Part shown: in pieces, positions 25,143-33,938 of the stretch | How positions within the stretch are numbered: the first letter of the stretch is position 1 | How the letters are laid out: each line of letters opens with the position of its first letter | DNA from: Alteromonas sp. ALT199 | Lineage (GTDB): Bacteria > Pseudomonadota > Gammaproteobacteria > Enterobacterales > Alteromonadaceae | Reading direction: 5' to 3' | NCBI RefSeq assembly: GCF_018619335.1 | Contig: NZ_JAHHDX010000010.1 | Location: 1 to 64,000, forward strand | Length of the DNA stretch: 64,000 nt | Notes under the pieces: generated by a model | Database searches by the model: none | Seen by the model: the letters and a program-made list of their open reading frames with translations, nothing else | What the model was told of the DNA's origin: nothing | Program-made: the position numbers and the translations under genes

Positions 25143-26432
25143 TTGTCTTCAATTCGCCGCTTTCTAATTCTTACACTGATCAGTGCGCTTGTTTTGGTGA
25201 TATTTAGTGCAGCACTTAAAGGCTACCGCGCAACGCTTGGTATATCGAATACCTTGTTAGATAACGAGTTAGTTGAGCTATCCCGCGTAATCTCGTACGT
25301 AGATAGCGGCACCCGCACACAGCAACAGACACTTTTCTTCCAGGTATGGAAACAAGGTAAGCTGACCAGCTCATCTACTGACGCGCTAAGCACGCCGTTA
25401 ACCAGCTTCTCCGAGGGTTTTTCTGAAGTAAATGCACTGGGTACACGTTGGCGGGTACATACCCGGTTTAACTCGAATAATGATAGCTGGTATATGGTGG
25501 CTCAACCCGTAAGTAGTCGCTTCACTTTAACTGACTCGCTAACTGTAGCCGCCATCACTCCTTTCATAATTAGTGTGCCTATTCTTGCATTCATCCTCTT
25601 TTTTGGCATTACTTGGGGGCTATCGCCGTTAAAACACCTATCAAAGCTCCTTGCCAGCCGACAGGGTAATAATTTTTCTACCATTGCGTTATCCCGTGAG
25701 CCCAGTGAACTCAGTCCTGTTGTCACTACATTAAACACTATGTTTACGCGACTGAATTCAGCATTCGAACGAGAGCAGCAATTCGCATCAAATGCGGCGC
25801 ATGAGCTTAGAACTCCGCTCAGCGTGATGAAAATAAACATTCACAATATAGCGAACGAGTTAGGTGAAAAAGGTCACGTGTTGGCTCCCCTCAAAGCAGA
25901 CACCGACAGAATGATCCACGCAGTAAATCAATTCCTTTTACTTACTCGCACCAGTCCAGAAACGTTTGCAGAACAGCGAGAACCTGTAAATGTGCATGTG
26001 GTCGCGCAAGAGGTAATTAGTGACCTATACGGCGCCATTGAAAATAAAAACCAAGAAATTGCACTGGAAGGGGAAGAAGCCTGGTTGCTAAGTTCTCAAT
26101 TTGTTCTTTACACCTTGCTTCAAAACTTAGTGAGCAATGCGAGTAAATACTCGCCTTGCGATGCACAAATAATAATTAAGATTGAGCGACGGAAAAAGGA
26201 GCTAATTTTAAGCGTCTGCGATTCTGGGCCAGGCATCCCTGCTGACCAGCGCGCTATTGTGCTAAACCGATTCAAAAGAGCATCTAACAGCTCGCCTCAT
26301 TCGGAAAGCGGCTTGGGACTCGCCATTGTAGAGCAAATCGTTGTATTACACGAAGCTGAGCTCTCTTTACATGAAAGTTCGCTCGGAGGATTAGAAGTTA
26401 GGGTGGCATTTTCCAATGACTACATACTCTAA
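25143..26432 (+). CDS. Sensor histidine kinase, PmrB/QseC-like
   Basis: A 429-residue inner-membrane kinase. Two membrane segments (about 7-25 and 131-155) flank a periplasmic domain of about 105 residues. A HAMP-like linker follows, then the H-box AAHELRTPLS with phospho-accepting His220, the N-box (NLVSNASKYSP), and the ATP-binding DSGPGIP and SGLGLAIV. The start is a TTG at 25143, one base after the regulator stop. The periplasmic part begins DNELVELSR and so has an ExxE pair, the kind of motif PmrB uses for ferric iron, but QseC-type sensors have acidic residues there too. The signal sensed is unknown. Confidence 0.9.
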   Translation: MSSIRRFLILTLISALVLVIFSAALKGYRATLGISNTLLDNELVELSRVISYVDSGTRTQQQTLFFQVWKQGKLTSSSTDALSTPLTSFSEGFSEVNALGTRWRVHTRFNSNNDSWYMVAQPVSSRFTLTDSLTVAAITPFIISVPILAFILFFGITWGLSPLKHLSKLLASRQGNNFSTIALSREPSELSPVVTTLNTMFTRLNSAFEREQQFASNAAHELRTPLSVMKINIHNIANELGEKGHVLAPLKADTDRMIHAVNQFLLLTRTSPETFAEQREPVNVHVVAQEVISDLYGAIENKNQEIALEGEEAWLLSSQFVLYTLLQNLVSNASKYSPCDAQIIIKIERRKKELILSVCDSGPGIPADQRAIVLNRFKRASNSSPHSESGLGLAIVEQIVVLHEAELSLHESSLGGLEVRVAFSNDYIL

Positions 26433-26781
26433 AATTTATTTAATTTGTTTTTCAGCCCTTTACGCTTTTTATACGCCCCTTGCATTAGCTTTACCTGAAG
26501 TAGTCATAGAAATTAAAGAGCACTTATTCTTTCCTCAGAGAGTAATTGTGCCTGCTGGGCAAAAAGTAAAAGTAACCTTTGTCAATTTCGATGATACTCC
26601 AGAAGAAATAGATAGTTTTTCTTTGAACAGAGAAAAAGTGATATTTGCGAAAAGCCGAGGAACTATCTTTATTGGTCCATTAAAAGCCGGTGAATATCCT
26701 TTTTTCGGCGAGTTTCATCCTAATAGTGCAGTAGGAAAAGTAATAGTTAAAAGCAAAGAGGACACGCAGGATGCTAATTAA
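26416..26781 (+). CDS. Periplasmic cupredoxin-domain protein
   Basis: A 121-residue protein with a signal peptide (cut near ALA-LPE, about residue 26) and one cupredoxin-like beta-sandwich (VVIEIKEHLFFPQRVIVPAGQ to GEFHPNSAVGKVIV). Such small cupredoxins are found beside FTR1-type iron permeases. A classical type-1 copper site is not evident: one His lies in EFHPN and one near the start, and no Cys ligand follows. It overlaps the kinase gene by 17 nt and the FTR1-like gene by 11 nt, so it belongs to the two-component operon. Confidence 0.75.
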   Translation: MTTYSKIYLICFSALYAFYTPLALALPEVVIEIKEHLFFPQRVIVPAGQKVKVTFVNFDDTPEEIDSFSLNREKVIFAKSRGTIFIGPLKAGEYPFFGEFHPNSAVGKVIVKSKEDTQDAN

Positions 26782-27535
26782 TACTGTCGTTCTCTTCTTA
26801 CGTGACACATTGCCCATATTCCTGCTCATTAGTGTACTACTAGCGCTGCCGCGAGTGTCCACGCTTGCCATTTCATGGCGGGTGTTGCTATTGGTATTAC
26901 TCGCTGTATTTACATACACCCAGCTAGGACTGGTATCGCAGCTATCAGAAGGTGCCGGATTTGAGTATCTCAAATCAATACTGTTTTTTATTGCCTGGTT
27001 TGGCATGTGCTTCATTGCCCTTTTGCCGTCACGCCTGTCGAATAGGTTCAGTCTAGGTCTCACCTTGCTAGTAATAGGCATTGGCTTACCCAATTCGCTG
27101 CACTTTTTAGTTTATTTTGTTTCCGAGATATCACGTAATGGTGATAGTACGTTGTTGCTCTTGGGCACTATAATTGGTTTGGGTATAAGTATTAGTATCG
27201 CGATTCTACTTAATATTTTGCTCACTCATTTTATTAGCATGCGAGCAACATACTTTTTTGCAACCACGTTTGTGGCAGCTCAAACCGCTAGTATCGCATT
27301 ATTATTGGAACAAACTGACACCTTCCCATCGCCAAGACAGCTATGGGATAGCAGCGAAATAATTAGCGACAACAGCGAATATGGTCATCTTCTGAATTCA
27401 CTCATGGGTTATGAGGCTACGCCCTCGGCGAGCTATTTATTAGTGTTTTTCTTCGCACTTGTTGTGCCTAATTTAATTACTTTCTTTTCCTCAAAAAAGA
27501 GAGTCTCTGATGAAATTCAGGAGGTCGCACGGTGA
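26771..27535 (+). CDS. FTR1-family membrane protein with lost REXXE motifs
   Basis: A 254-residue protein with about seven membrane segments. It aligns with bacterial FTR1/EfeU-type permeases at both ends: MLINTVVLFL at the start, and LWDSSEIISDNSEYGHLLNSLMGYEATPS before the last helix. The first iron-transfer motif, normally REGLE, reads RDTLP. The corresponding later helix (about GLPNSLHFLVYF) also lacks R-E-x-x-E. It may therefore not move iron in the classical way, or may have a sensing or structural role. It overlaps its neighbours by 11 and 4 nt. Confidence 0.75.
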   Translation: MLINTVVLFLRDTLPIFLLISVLLALPRVSTLAISWRVLLLVLLAVFTYTQLGLVSQLSEGAGFEYLKSILFFIAWFGMCFIALLPSRLSNRFSLGLTLLVIGIGLPNSLHFLVYFVSEISRNGDSTLLLLGTIIGLGISISIAILLNILLTHFISMRATYFFATTFVAAQTASIALLLEQTDTFPSPRQLWDSSEIISDNSEYGHLLNSLMGYEATPSASYLLVFFFALVVPNLITFFSSKKRVSDEIQEVAR

Positions 27536-28233
27536 GACGTTTTCTCCTTCCCGCTATCGCATTATGCGCAGCGTTTTCAAGTACTGGTTATGCAGATAAT
27601 TTTACCGTAGATAAGGTTTATCACCCTTATGTATTACCCTTTGAACGTGAGTTTGAGTGGCGACTTACCTCAAGACAAAATGACAATGGCAATGTTTTAA
27701 TGCAGCGCTTCTCATTCGGCCATGCACTTTCAGAGTTTATGATCCTTGAAACTTACCTAGTCGGCGCGCGGGATGAAAATGAAGATTTTGGCTTAGAAAG
27801 CTACGAAGTAGAGCTTCGCTGGATGATGACTGAACAAGGGCGATACTGGGCTGACTGGGCAACGCTGTTTGAATTGGAAAAGCAGCACAATACCGATGAC
27901 TGGGAAGTTAAAGCGGGAATATTAACAGAAAAAGAATTTGGCCAATTCAGTTTAACAACTAACATTAGCTTGGTGTATGAATGGGGTGAAACTGTTGAGA
28001 ATGAATGGGAAAGCGAACTTAAAGCCAAATTTAGGTATCGCTGGATCCCTGAAGTTCAACCAGGTTTGGAAATGTATGTAGCAGAGGACTTTATTGGGGT
28101 TGGTCCAGCATTCATGGGAATAAAACGTTTTGACAGACAGAAGCAGTTAAAATGGGAACTAGGCTTTATAGCTGGGCTAAACGGCGACAGTAAAGATCAC
28201 ACACTTCGCATGTCGTTGGAATACGAGTTCTAG
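27532..28233 (+). CDS. Predicted outer-membrane beta-barrel protein
   Basis: A 233-residue exported protein with a signal peptide ending near GYA (about residue 21). Alternating hydrophobic and aromatic strands follow (FEREFEWRLTSRQ, LWEKQHNTDDWEVKAGIL-like pairs), and the last residue is Phe after SLEYEF, typical of outer-membrane barrels. The GTG start overlaps the FTR1-like stop (GTGA) and follows AGGAGG. I recognise no specific family. As the last gene of the regulator-kinase-cupredoxin-FTR1 operon it may be a metal-response or envelope protein. Confidence 0.7.
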   Translation: MRRFLLPAIALCAAFSSTGYADNFTVDKVYHPYVLPFEREFEWRLTSRQNDNGNVLMQRFSFGHALSEFMILETYLVGARDENEDFGLESYEVELRWMMTEQGRYWADWATLFELEKQHNTDDWEVKAGILTEKEFGQFSLTTNISLVYEWGETVENEWESELKAKFRYRWIPEVQPGLEMYVAEDFIGVGPAFMGIKRFDRQKQLKWELGFIAGLNGDSKDHTLRMSLEYEF

Positions 28234-28258
28234 TACAATTTTGTACTTTAGCGCCTAA

Positions 28259-28289
28259 CTTAAGCTTTGCTTAAGGTTCAACATATAAA
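28259..28289 (+). promoter_or_regulatory. PmrA/QseB-like box 2 with -10, upstream of the glycosyltransferase operon
   Basis: CTTAAG-CTTTG-CTTAAG (28259-28275), then 8 nt, then TATAAA (28284-28289). The architecture is the same as box 1. It lies 49 nt before the glycosyltransferase ATG, in a short gap right after the outer-membrane protein gene. Confidence 0.75.
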
Positions 28290-28323
28290 GTGCACGTCAT
28301 TCGATGTTTTACCAAATATTCTT

Positions 28324-29061
28324 ATGCATCAGTTTGCCGTCAGTGTTGTTTTACCTGCTAAAAATGAAGCCAAAAATCTCTCTGTTTTGTTGCGGGAAAT
28401 TTCAGAAGTAGTTCCGAGTACAACAACAGAAATAATTGTTGTTGATGACGGTAGCAGCGACGACTCCCTATCCTTACTGCGTAATCTTTCAAGCACCTTG
28501 CCGGTAAGTTTTCGTGTCATCGTCCATCCTTTGAGCTGCGGTCAAAGCACTTCCGTTTTTCACGGTGTTTTGCAGGCAAAAGGAAAGTGGATCATCACCC
28601 TTGATGCTGATGGGCAAAACGATCCTGCTGATATACCGCGACTTATTCGCGCAGCTAAAGAAACTAATGCAGCGCACTTCTGTGTTATCGGACACCGTCA
28701 GAAGCGAAAAGATACCCCGTGGAAGCGATTTCAGTCTAAAGTCGCTAATCGTATTCGCCAATGGATCTTACAAGATGACACACCAGACACGGGCTGTGGC
28801 TTGAAGCTCCTCCCAAGAAGTACCTTTTTACTTTTACCCTACTTCGACCATATGCACCGATATATTCCCGCTTTAACTAAAAGGCTTGGGGGAGAAGTGG
28901 TATGTATATCGGTCAATCATCGCGCGCGTTTAGAAGGTAAATCAAATTACACTGCGTGGAACCGAGGCTGGGCAGGGATCATCGATATGCTTGGCGTCAG
29001 ATGGCTAATGTACAGAAATAAGCTTAATCACATTGCCAGCGGGATTGATCATGAAAACTAA
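28324..29061 (+). CDS. GT2 glycosyltransferase, polyprenyl-phosphate sugar synthase type
   Basis: A 245-residue GT-A fold enzyme. It has VVLPAKNEAKNL, VVDDGSSDDS, the metal-binding DADGQNDPADIP and the acceptor-side DTGCGLKLL of the Dpm1/ArnC group, which load a sugar onto a polyprenyl phosphate carrier at the inner membrane. Unlike ArnC it has no C-terminal membrane helices. The ATG at 28324 is chosen because an upstream TTG at 28267 lies inside the operator. It overlaps the TVP38-like gene by 11 nt; an ArnT-like transferase follows, so it probably makes that enzyme's donor. Confidence 0.88.
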   Translation: MHQFAVSVVLPAKNEAKNLSVLLREISEVVPSTTTEIIVVDDGSSDDSLSLLRNLSSTLPVSFRVIVHPLSCGQSTSVFHGVLQAKGKWIITLDADGQNDPADIPRLIRAAKETNAAHFCVIGHRQKRKDTPWKRFQSKVANRIRQWILQDDTPDTGCGLKLLPRSTFLLLPYFDHMHRYIPALTKRLGGEVVCISVNHRARLEGKSNYTAWNRGWAGIIDMLGVRWLMYRNKLNHIASGIDHEN

Positions 29062-29728
29062 TATTCGCCGTCTCAAAGACTTCATACAGTTTTTCATCGG
29101 TGCAGCCAGCATCGCACTTATCTGCTATTTGTCGCTTGAGGTCACTGGTGAAGTATGGAAGCACGGTGATGATACAGATTGGTTGAATGCCTATATTTCA
29201 AATTTAAATTGGCAATCGCTGTGCATGATATTAAGTGGTTGTGTTGTTCTCTTAACCACGGGCTTTCCCCGTCAGGCAGTCAGTTTTTTTTGTGGAGTGG
29301 GCTTTGGCGCATTGCAGGGAGGGTTAATTGCTTTGTTGCTAACCGTATTGTCTGCATGCATAACCTACACATTAGCAAACGGCCCTCTGCGCTCACTCGC
29401 ATTCCGTCTTTTAGGTTCAAAATTAAAACCTGTCGAAAGCAAACTGGCCAAGCGAAGTTTTCGCAATGTGCTAATTGTTCGTTTATTCCCTGTAGGCTCT
29501 AACTTAATCACAAACGCCGTTGCAGGTGTACTAAGCGTTCCGTTTGTCCCGTTTATTGTTGCAAGTGCAATTGGCTTTGCGCCTCAAACTTTTTTGTTTA
29601 CCATGCTTGGAAGCGGTTCTAGATTTGTCAGCTCCCTCGAACAGCCATTACAAATAGGTGGCTTAATCATTAGCTTTCTTCTACTTCTATCCTTATCGGG
29701 CATTTCTCGTAGGAGTGAGCCGTCGTGA
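29051..29728 (+). CDS. TVP38/TMEM64 (DedA-superfamily) membrane protein
   Basis: A 225-residue protein with about six membrane segments and the VTT-domain signature: FPRQAVSFFCGVGFG, the long Ala/Leu helix, then RNVLIVRLFPVGSNLITN. DedA-superfamily proteins act in undecaprenyl-phosphate or lipid flipping, and DedA members are needed for cationic-peptide resistance in several Gram-negatives. Its place between a carrier-loading GT2 and an ArnT-like transferase suggests it moves the lipid-linked sugar or recycles the carrier. It overlaps the next gene by 4 nt. Confidence 0.82.
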   Translation: MKTNIRRLKDFIQFFIGAASIALICYLSLEVTGEVWKHGDDTDWLNAYISNLNWQSLCMILSGCVVLLTTGFPRQAVSFFCGVGFGALQGGLIALLLTVLSACITYTLANGPLRSLAFRLLGSKLKPVESKLAKRSFRNVLIVRLFPVGSNLITNAVAGVLSVPFVPFIVASAIGFAPQTFLFTMLGSGSRFVSSLEQPLQIGGLIISFLLLLSLSGISRRSEPS

Positions 29729-31512
29729 GGCTTCTTCTCAACTTAAATAGCCATGCATCTACCCTGTTCTTTTTTGCCTGTGCTCTGATATTTATTGGTC
29801 TGGGTTTCAGAGATGCTTGGCCACCCGATGAGCCTCGATTCGCCTTGATCGCAAAAGAGATGGTGAGCAGCGGGCAGTGGCTTGTACCCATGCGCGGTGG
29901 CGAAATTTATCCGGACAAGCCCCCTGTGTTTATGTGGTGTATTGCCTTCTTTTACCTAATAACGGGTAGCCTGAAGGTGGCTATGCTTCTGCCTAACGCT
30001 ATCGCAAGCCTTGTCACTTTGGGGTTAACCTACAAGCTATCGCGAAGACTTGCCAGTGAACAAGCGGCAATGTTGAGTATGCTCGTACTTCTACTTAGCC
30101 CCCAGTTTCTCATTCAAGCCAAATTTGCTCAAATAGATGCCCTTGTCGCCTGCTTTATTTGGATTGGCGTCTACGGATTCATTCGACACTTTTACGTGCA
30201 TGCTAATTGGCGGTGGTACTTTGCAGCATGGTTCTTTATGGGGCTTGGGATCATAACGAAAGGCGTTGGCTTTTTACCTGTTCTTTTGTTTATTCCCATT
30301 GCGTATTTCGCATTTACTAGCGGCTCACATCGCGGCCAGTGGTCATTGCGTATGTTGTTTGGCCCCTTAATCATGCTATCGGTTGTGGCGATGTGGCTTG
30401 CACCTCTGCTTTATCTTGGCTTGATAAAACAAGAGCCTCAAATACAACAATACTTGTCGAACATTTTGTTTAAACAAACGGCTGAACGATATGCCAATGC
30501 GTGGCACCACATAGAGCCTTGGTACTACTATATTGTTGAAGTTATTCCTGTATTTTGGATTACTCCAGTTGCCATACTTCTATCAAAAGCTAAGTCGTTA
30601 AGAAATGTACTTAGTCACAACCCCGCTTACTTATCATTGTTGATATGGATAATATTGGTCGTTATTTTCTTTAGTGTCAGCCCAGGTAAACGTGGTGTTT
30701 ATGTTCTACCAGCACTGCCTGCGTTGAGTATGGTTGCAGGTCTGGTACTTGCTAAGTCAACGGTATCAAGAGGACTAGTGCTGTTTGCGCGCGCAGTGAC
30801 TTCGTTAATCTCTGGCGCTCTATTGATTGCTGGCTTAGCACTGCTTTTTCACGAGCCCACCGCCAGTAAGCTGGTAGCGCGCTTTGACAGTGACAGTGAA
30901 ACCTTCGTTCGTTTAAGTATAGTATTACTTGTACTCGGCTTCGCTGGGCTTTGTACTCATATTGTCTATTATATTTACAATAAAAAGCGCAACGCAGGGG
31001 ATGGGAAATTACTCGCCCGCCAATTATTGGCATGGCTTTTCATTTTAACTGCAATACCTTTCACATTCGGAGCATGGCTGCTAAATGACTACCGTACTCC
31101 CCGTATAGTCCTTCAAAAGGCTGAAAGCCAAATAAGTAAAATGTCAAAGAAGGGGCCAACTGCCTTCGAGGTAGGGATAGTCAGCTTTAAAGAACAGTAT
31201 TTACTTTTTTCTCCCTTTGAAATAGCTCATTTTGGTTACCATACCCCTAAAGAGGTAGAAAACGGTACAGCATGGGCTTGGCTGACTTATACTTCCGAGC
31301 CTTCGCGCGAGCTAACAAAGACTTCAGGCCGGCGGGTTACACCGCCAATACGTCAACGCTTTTTGTTAGTTCCAAGTGACTACAAGTTTCAATGTGTAGA
31401 CTTGTCACAAGCGACTTCGCTGGGCATAGCCCACCGCAACGAATGGCTATTGCTTCCTGCCAGTGCTGCTAACGCCACCTGTGATTTACCGGCTGACGGC
31501 CCAGTTTTTTAA
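29725..31512 (+). CDS. ArnT-like lipid-linked sugar transferase (GT83/PMT family)
   Basis: A 595-residue inner-membrane enzyme with about twelve membrane segments and a C-terminal periplasmic domain. The first periplasmic loop has the catalytic family signature WPPDEPRFALIAKEM followed by YPDKPPVFMW. ArnT moves L-Ara4N from undecaprenyl phosphate to lipid A; relatives in Francisella move other sugars. The sugar here is unknown, since no arnA/B/D genes are near. Placement behind a PmrA-like box supports a lipid A or envelope modification. Confidence 0.85.
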   Translation: MRLLLNLNSHASTLFFFACALIFIGLGFRDAWPPDEPRFALIAKEMVSSGQWLVPMRGGEIYPDKPPVFMWCIAFFYLITGSLKVAMLLPNAIASLVTLGLTYKLSRRLASEQAAMLSMLVLLLSPQFLIQAKFAQIDALVACFIWIGVYGFIRHFYVHANWRWYFAAWFFMGLGIITKGVGFLPVLLFIPIAYFAFTSGSHRGQWSLRMLFGPLIMLSVVAMWLAPLLYLGLIKQEPQIQQYLSNILFKQTAERYANAWHHIEPWYYYIVEVIPVFWITPVAILLSKAKSLRNVLSHNPAYLSLLIWIILVVIFFSVSPGKRGVYVLPALPALSMVAGLVLAKSTVSRGLVLFARAVTSLISGALLIAGLALLFHEPTASKLVARFDSDSETFVRLSIVLLVLGFAGLCTHIVYYIYNKKRNAGDGKLLARQLLAWLFILTAIPFTFGAWLLNDYRTPRIVLQKAESQISKMSKKGPTAFEVGIVSFKEQYLLFSPFEIAHFGYHTPKEVENGTAWAWLTYTSEPSRELTKTSGRRVTPPIRQRFLLVPSDYKFQCVDLSQATSLGIAHRNEWLLLPASAANATCDLPADGPVF

Positions 31513-31625
31513 TCGCTATGAAAGCTCAAGCGATTAAATAGCTTGGGCATTCTTAACATTTTAACTCTCGCTGAGTGGTTAATTATCTATGCGGACTGGT
31601 ATTACTTTTATAAAAGTTTTTCCCA

Positions 31626-31656
31626 CTTAAGGTTCGCTTAAGGTCTCGCGTAAATA
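31626..31656 (+). promoter_or_regulatory. PmrA/QseB-like box 3 with -10, upstream of the hemolysin-like gene
   Basis: CTTAAG-GTTCG-CTTAAG (31626-31642), then 8 nt, then TAAATA (31651-31656). The architecture matches boxes 1 and 2. The start would be about 14 nt before the ATG at 31677. Confidence 0.75.
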
Positions 31657-31676
31657 CTCATAACATCGCAAAACCA

Positions 31677-32432
31677 ATGAGCATATTTATGAGTCACGTT
31701 TTAGCTTCTGTTCCAACCCAGGTTGCTAGTCAACAATCTGCGATTGTCTCAAAGGAAAAGCCCGCTATAAACTTTATCGCGGCAAAACACGGACACAATG
31801 CCCGTCGACGTATTGAAGCGTTTATAGCGAGTGGTTTTAAAGTTCGCTACAACGCACGAGTGACTTCCTTTATGCCTATGCTGTTTGCACTTGAGACGAA
31901 GACAGTTAAAGCCGCCGCAGGCGCAAGGTTTGCAGCATACGACGGTCAGTATAATTCTCTTTTTATAGAGCAATACCTTAACACTTCAGTAGAAAGTGCC
32001 CTCACCTTACAAGGGGTAACCGCAGAAAGAGCGCATATTGCTGAAGTTGGTAACCTTTTTAGCAGTGCATCGCGCTATACCCTCCCCTTGTTATTTGCCT
32101 TGTTCTTCGTTTTAAAACGATGTGGTAGCAAATACCTAGTTTTCAGTGCGACCTCACAGCTCAGTTCTTTACTCTTGAGCGCGGGTATTCAACTCCTCCC
32201 CCTTGTTAAAGCTGACGTATCGAAACTTAAAGGGAATAGCGATGACTGGGGCACCTATTATGATACCGCCCCTCAGGTTACTGCCCTGTCGCTAAATCAC
32301 GTAACCCAACACATTATTGGCAGCCCTGAACTTAATGCTCATTACCAACGTGCAATTGAGCTTATTTCCGCAAATGTGGATGCGTTAATGCAAAGTATGT
32401 GCGCAAAAAAGGAAACGGCATATGTTGCTTAA
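31677..32432 (+). CDS. Thermostable hemolysin-family protein (possible GNAT-like acyltransferase)
   Basis: A 251-residue cytoplasmic-looking protein of the family named after the Vibrio thermostable hemolysin. The family landmarks are present: SFMPMLFALE, ARFAAYD, FIEQYL, AHIAEVGNLFS and WGTYYDTAPQVTA. The R/H-x-x-I-x-E-V-G-N-L block resembles the core of GNAT and LuxI-type acyl transferases, so an acyl-transfer role is possible; the hemolysin name comes from old phenotypes. There is no signal peptide. A second ATG at 31689 is an alternative start, and neither has a good ribosome-binding site. It overlaps the ligase gene by 11 nt and heads the operon behind box 3. Confidence 0.75.
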   Translation: MSIFMSHVLASVPTQVASQQSAIVSKEKPAINFIAAKHGHNARRRIEAFIASGFKVRYNARVTSFMPMLFALETKTVKAAAGARFAAYDGQYNSLFIEQYLNTSVESALTLQGVTAERAHIAEVGNLFSSASRYTLPLLFALFFVLKRCGSKYLVFSATSQLSSLLLSAGIQLLPLVKADVSKLKGNSDDWGTYYDTAPQVTALSLNHVTQHIIGSPELNAHYQRAIELISANVDALMQSMCAKKETAYVA

Positions 32433-33935
32433 TCAGTATATAAATGGTCACGACAATGACGTTGCACTGAAATGCATACACAGTTCAATGACTTACCGTG
32501 CCCTCTTGAGCGCCGTCGAGAACCTCGCAAGCTGGATGACAAACCACGATGTCGAGAGGGTCGGCATTGCCTTTGACAATAGTTTTACATGGGTGATTGC
32601 TGATTTAGCCTGCCAACAGGCTGATGTCTGCTGCGTCCCCGTTCCGCTATTTTTTAGCGCTTCCCAACAAGAACATGTATTGAATGAGAGCCAGTGTCAC
32701 TTTTTATTGACCAGTCGCGGTGGCGAACTAAGTGAATGGAGTAAGTCACCGACTGTTATGATAGCGAAAACGACATCGTCGCTCATCCGCTCAAACATAA
32801 TTCTCGTGTATACACGCCTGTAGGCACTAACAAAATAACCTTTACTTCTGGCTCTACGGGTTCACCGAAAGGCGTATGCCTGTCAACTGAATCACAATGG
32901 AAAGTTGCCCATTCTATTGAGCGTGCTGTTCAACCGGAAATAGTGAACCACCTATGTTTACTGCCATTATCTACCCTACTTGAAAATATTGCAGGTATTT
33001 ACGCCCCTCTGTACCACGGCGGCACGGTTTATTTAGCCACGGCATCTGAGCGGGGATTTCAAGGAAGTAAACTCGTCAGTACTAACGCACTACTGTCACT
33101 GATAGACCACGTTCAACCAACGTCTGTCATCTTGGTTCCCGACTTACTAATGGCGCTAGTACAGGCATGTAACCAGGGCTGGAAACCACCTTCATCACTA
33201 ATGTTTATTGCCGTTGGCGGTGCGCATGTATCGCCCACTTTGCTGGCGCAAGCTCAAGCGAAGGGACTACCAGTATTTGAAGGTTACGGATTATCTGAAG
33301 CGGTATCAGTATCAACATTGAACACGCCCAATTGCAATAAGATGGGCAGTGCCGGACAAACGCTTGGTCATAATAAACTGCACATCGAAGAGGGTGAAAT
33401 TGTAGTTACAGGCAATCACTTTCTGGGCTATCTGAATCAACCTTCCTCATTTTATCCGACCCAGGTCAGAACCGGCGATTTAGGCGTTTTTTCTGATAAC
33501 ACACTCACGCTGAATGGGCGTATAAAAAACATAATGGTGAACAGCTTTGGCAGAAATGTATCGCCAGAGTGGATTGAATCTTTATTGCTGGGAACAGGAC
33601 TGTTTAGGCAGGCTTTGGTGTATTGCGAAGCTAAACCCTACTGTGTGGCGCTCCTCGCAACAGCTTCCAATACTATTTCTAATACACAGATTCAAAGCGC
33701 CGTGGCGCTTATCAATAAGCAGTTACCTGACTATGCGCAAGTTGTTAATTTCGCCACCATCGGTCTTTGCACGCCAGAAAACCAACTGCTTACCCCAACG
33801 GGAAAACTGAAACGTGACGCAATAATTGCCCGCTACGCGACTGACTTAGACATGCTCTACCAGAACCAAGAGCAACACCAGTACAGCGTTCAAAGCACAA
33901 CAGCATTTTCTTCTCAATTTATTATCAAGGAATAA
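32422..33935 (+). pseudogene. AMP-forming acyl/aryl ligase, disrupted by a frameshift
   Basis: Two reading frames together encode one ANL-superfamily adenylating enzyme of about 504 residues. The first frame (32422-32823) runs through SPTVMIAK and then stops early. The other frame carries the P-loop TSGSTGSPKG (about 32847-32876), the A5-type FEGYGLSEA, RTGDLGVF and the catalytic Lys region PTGKLKRD, ending at 33935. The switch needs a -1 shift, most simply one missing A in the run at 32767-32770. A start at 32943 would leave out the P-loop. It may be a real mutation, phase variation or an assembly error. Substrate unknown. Confidence 0.8.
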
Positions 33936-33938
33936 TTT

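Noticed and set aside
32740-32790. Programmed -1 frameshifting in the ligase gene
   Set aside because: The zero-frame codons around the switch (ATA GCG AAA ACG) do not form an X-XXY-YYZ slippery heptamer, and no strong downstream hairpin was seen. A missing base is simpler.
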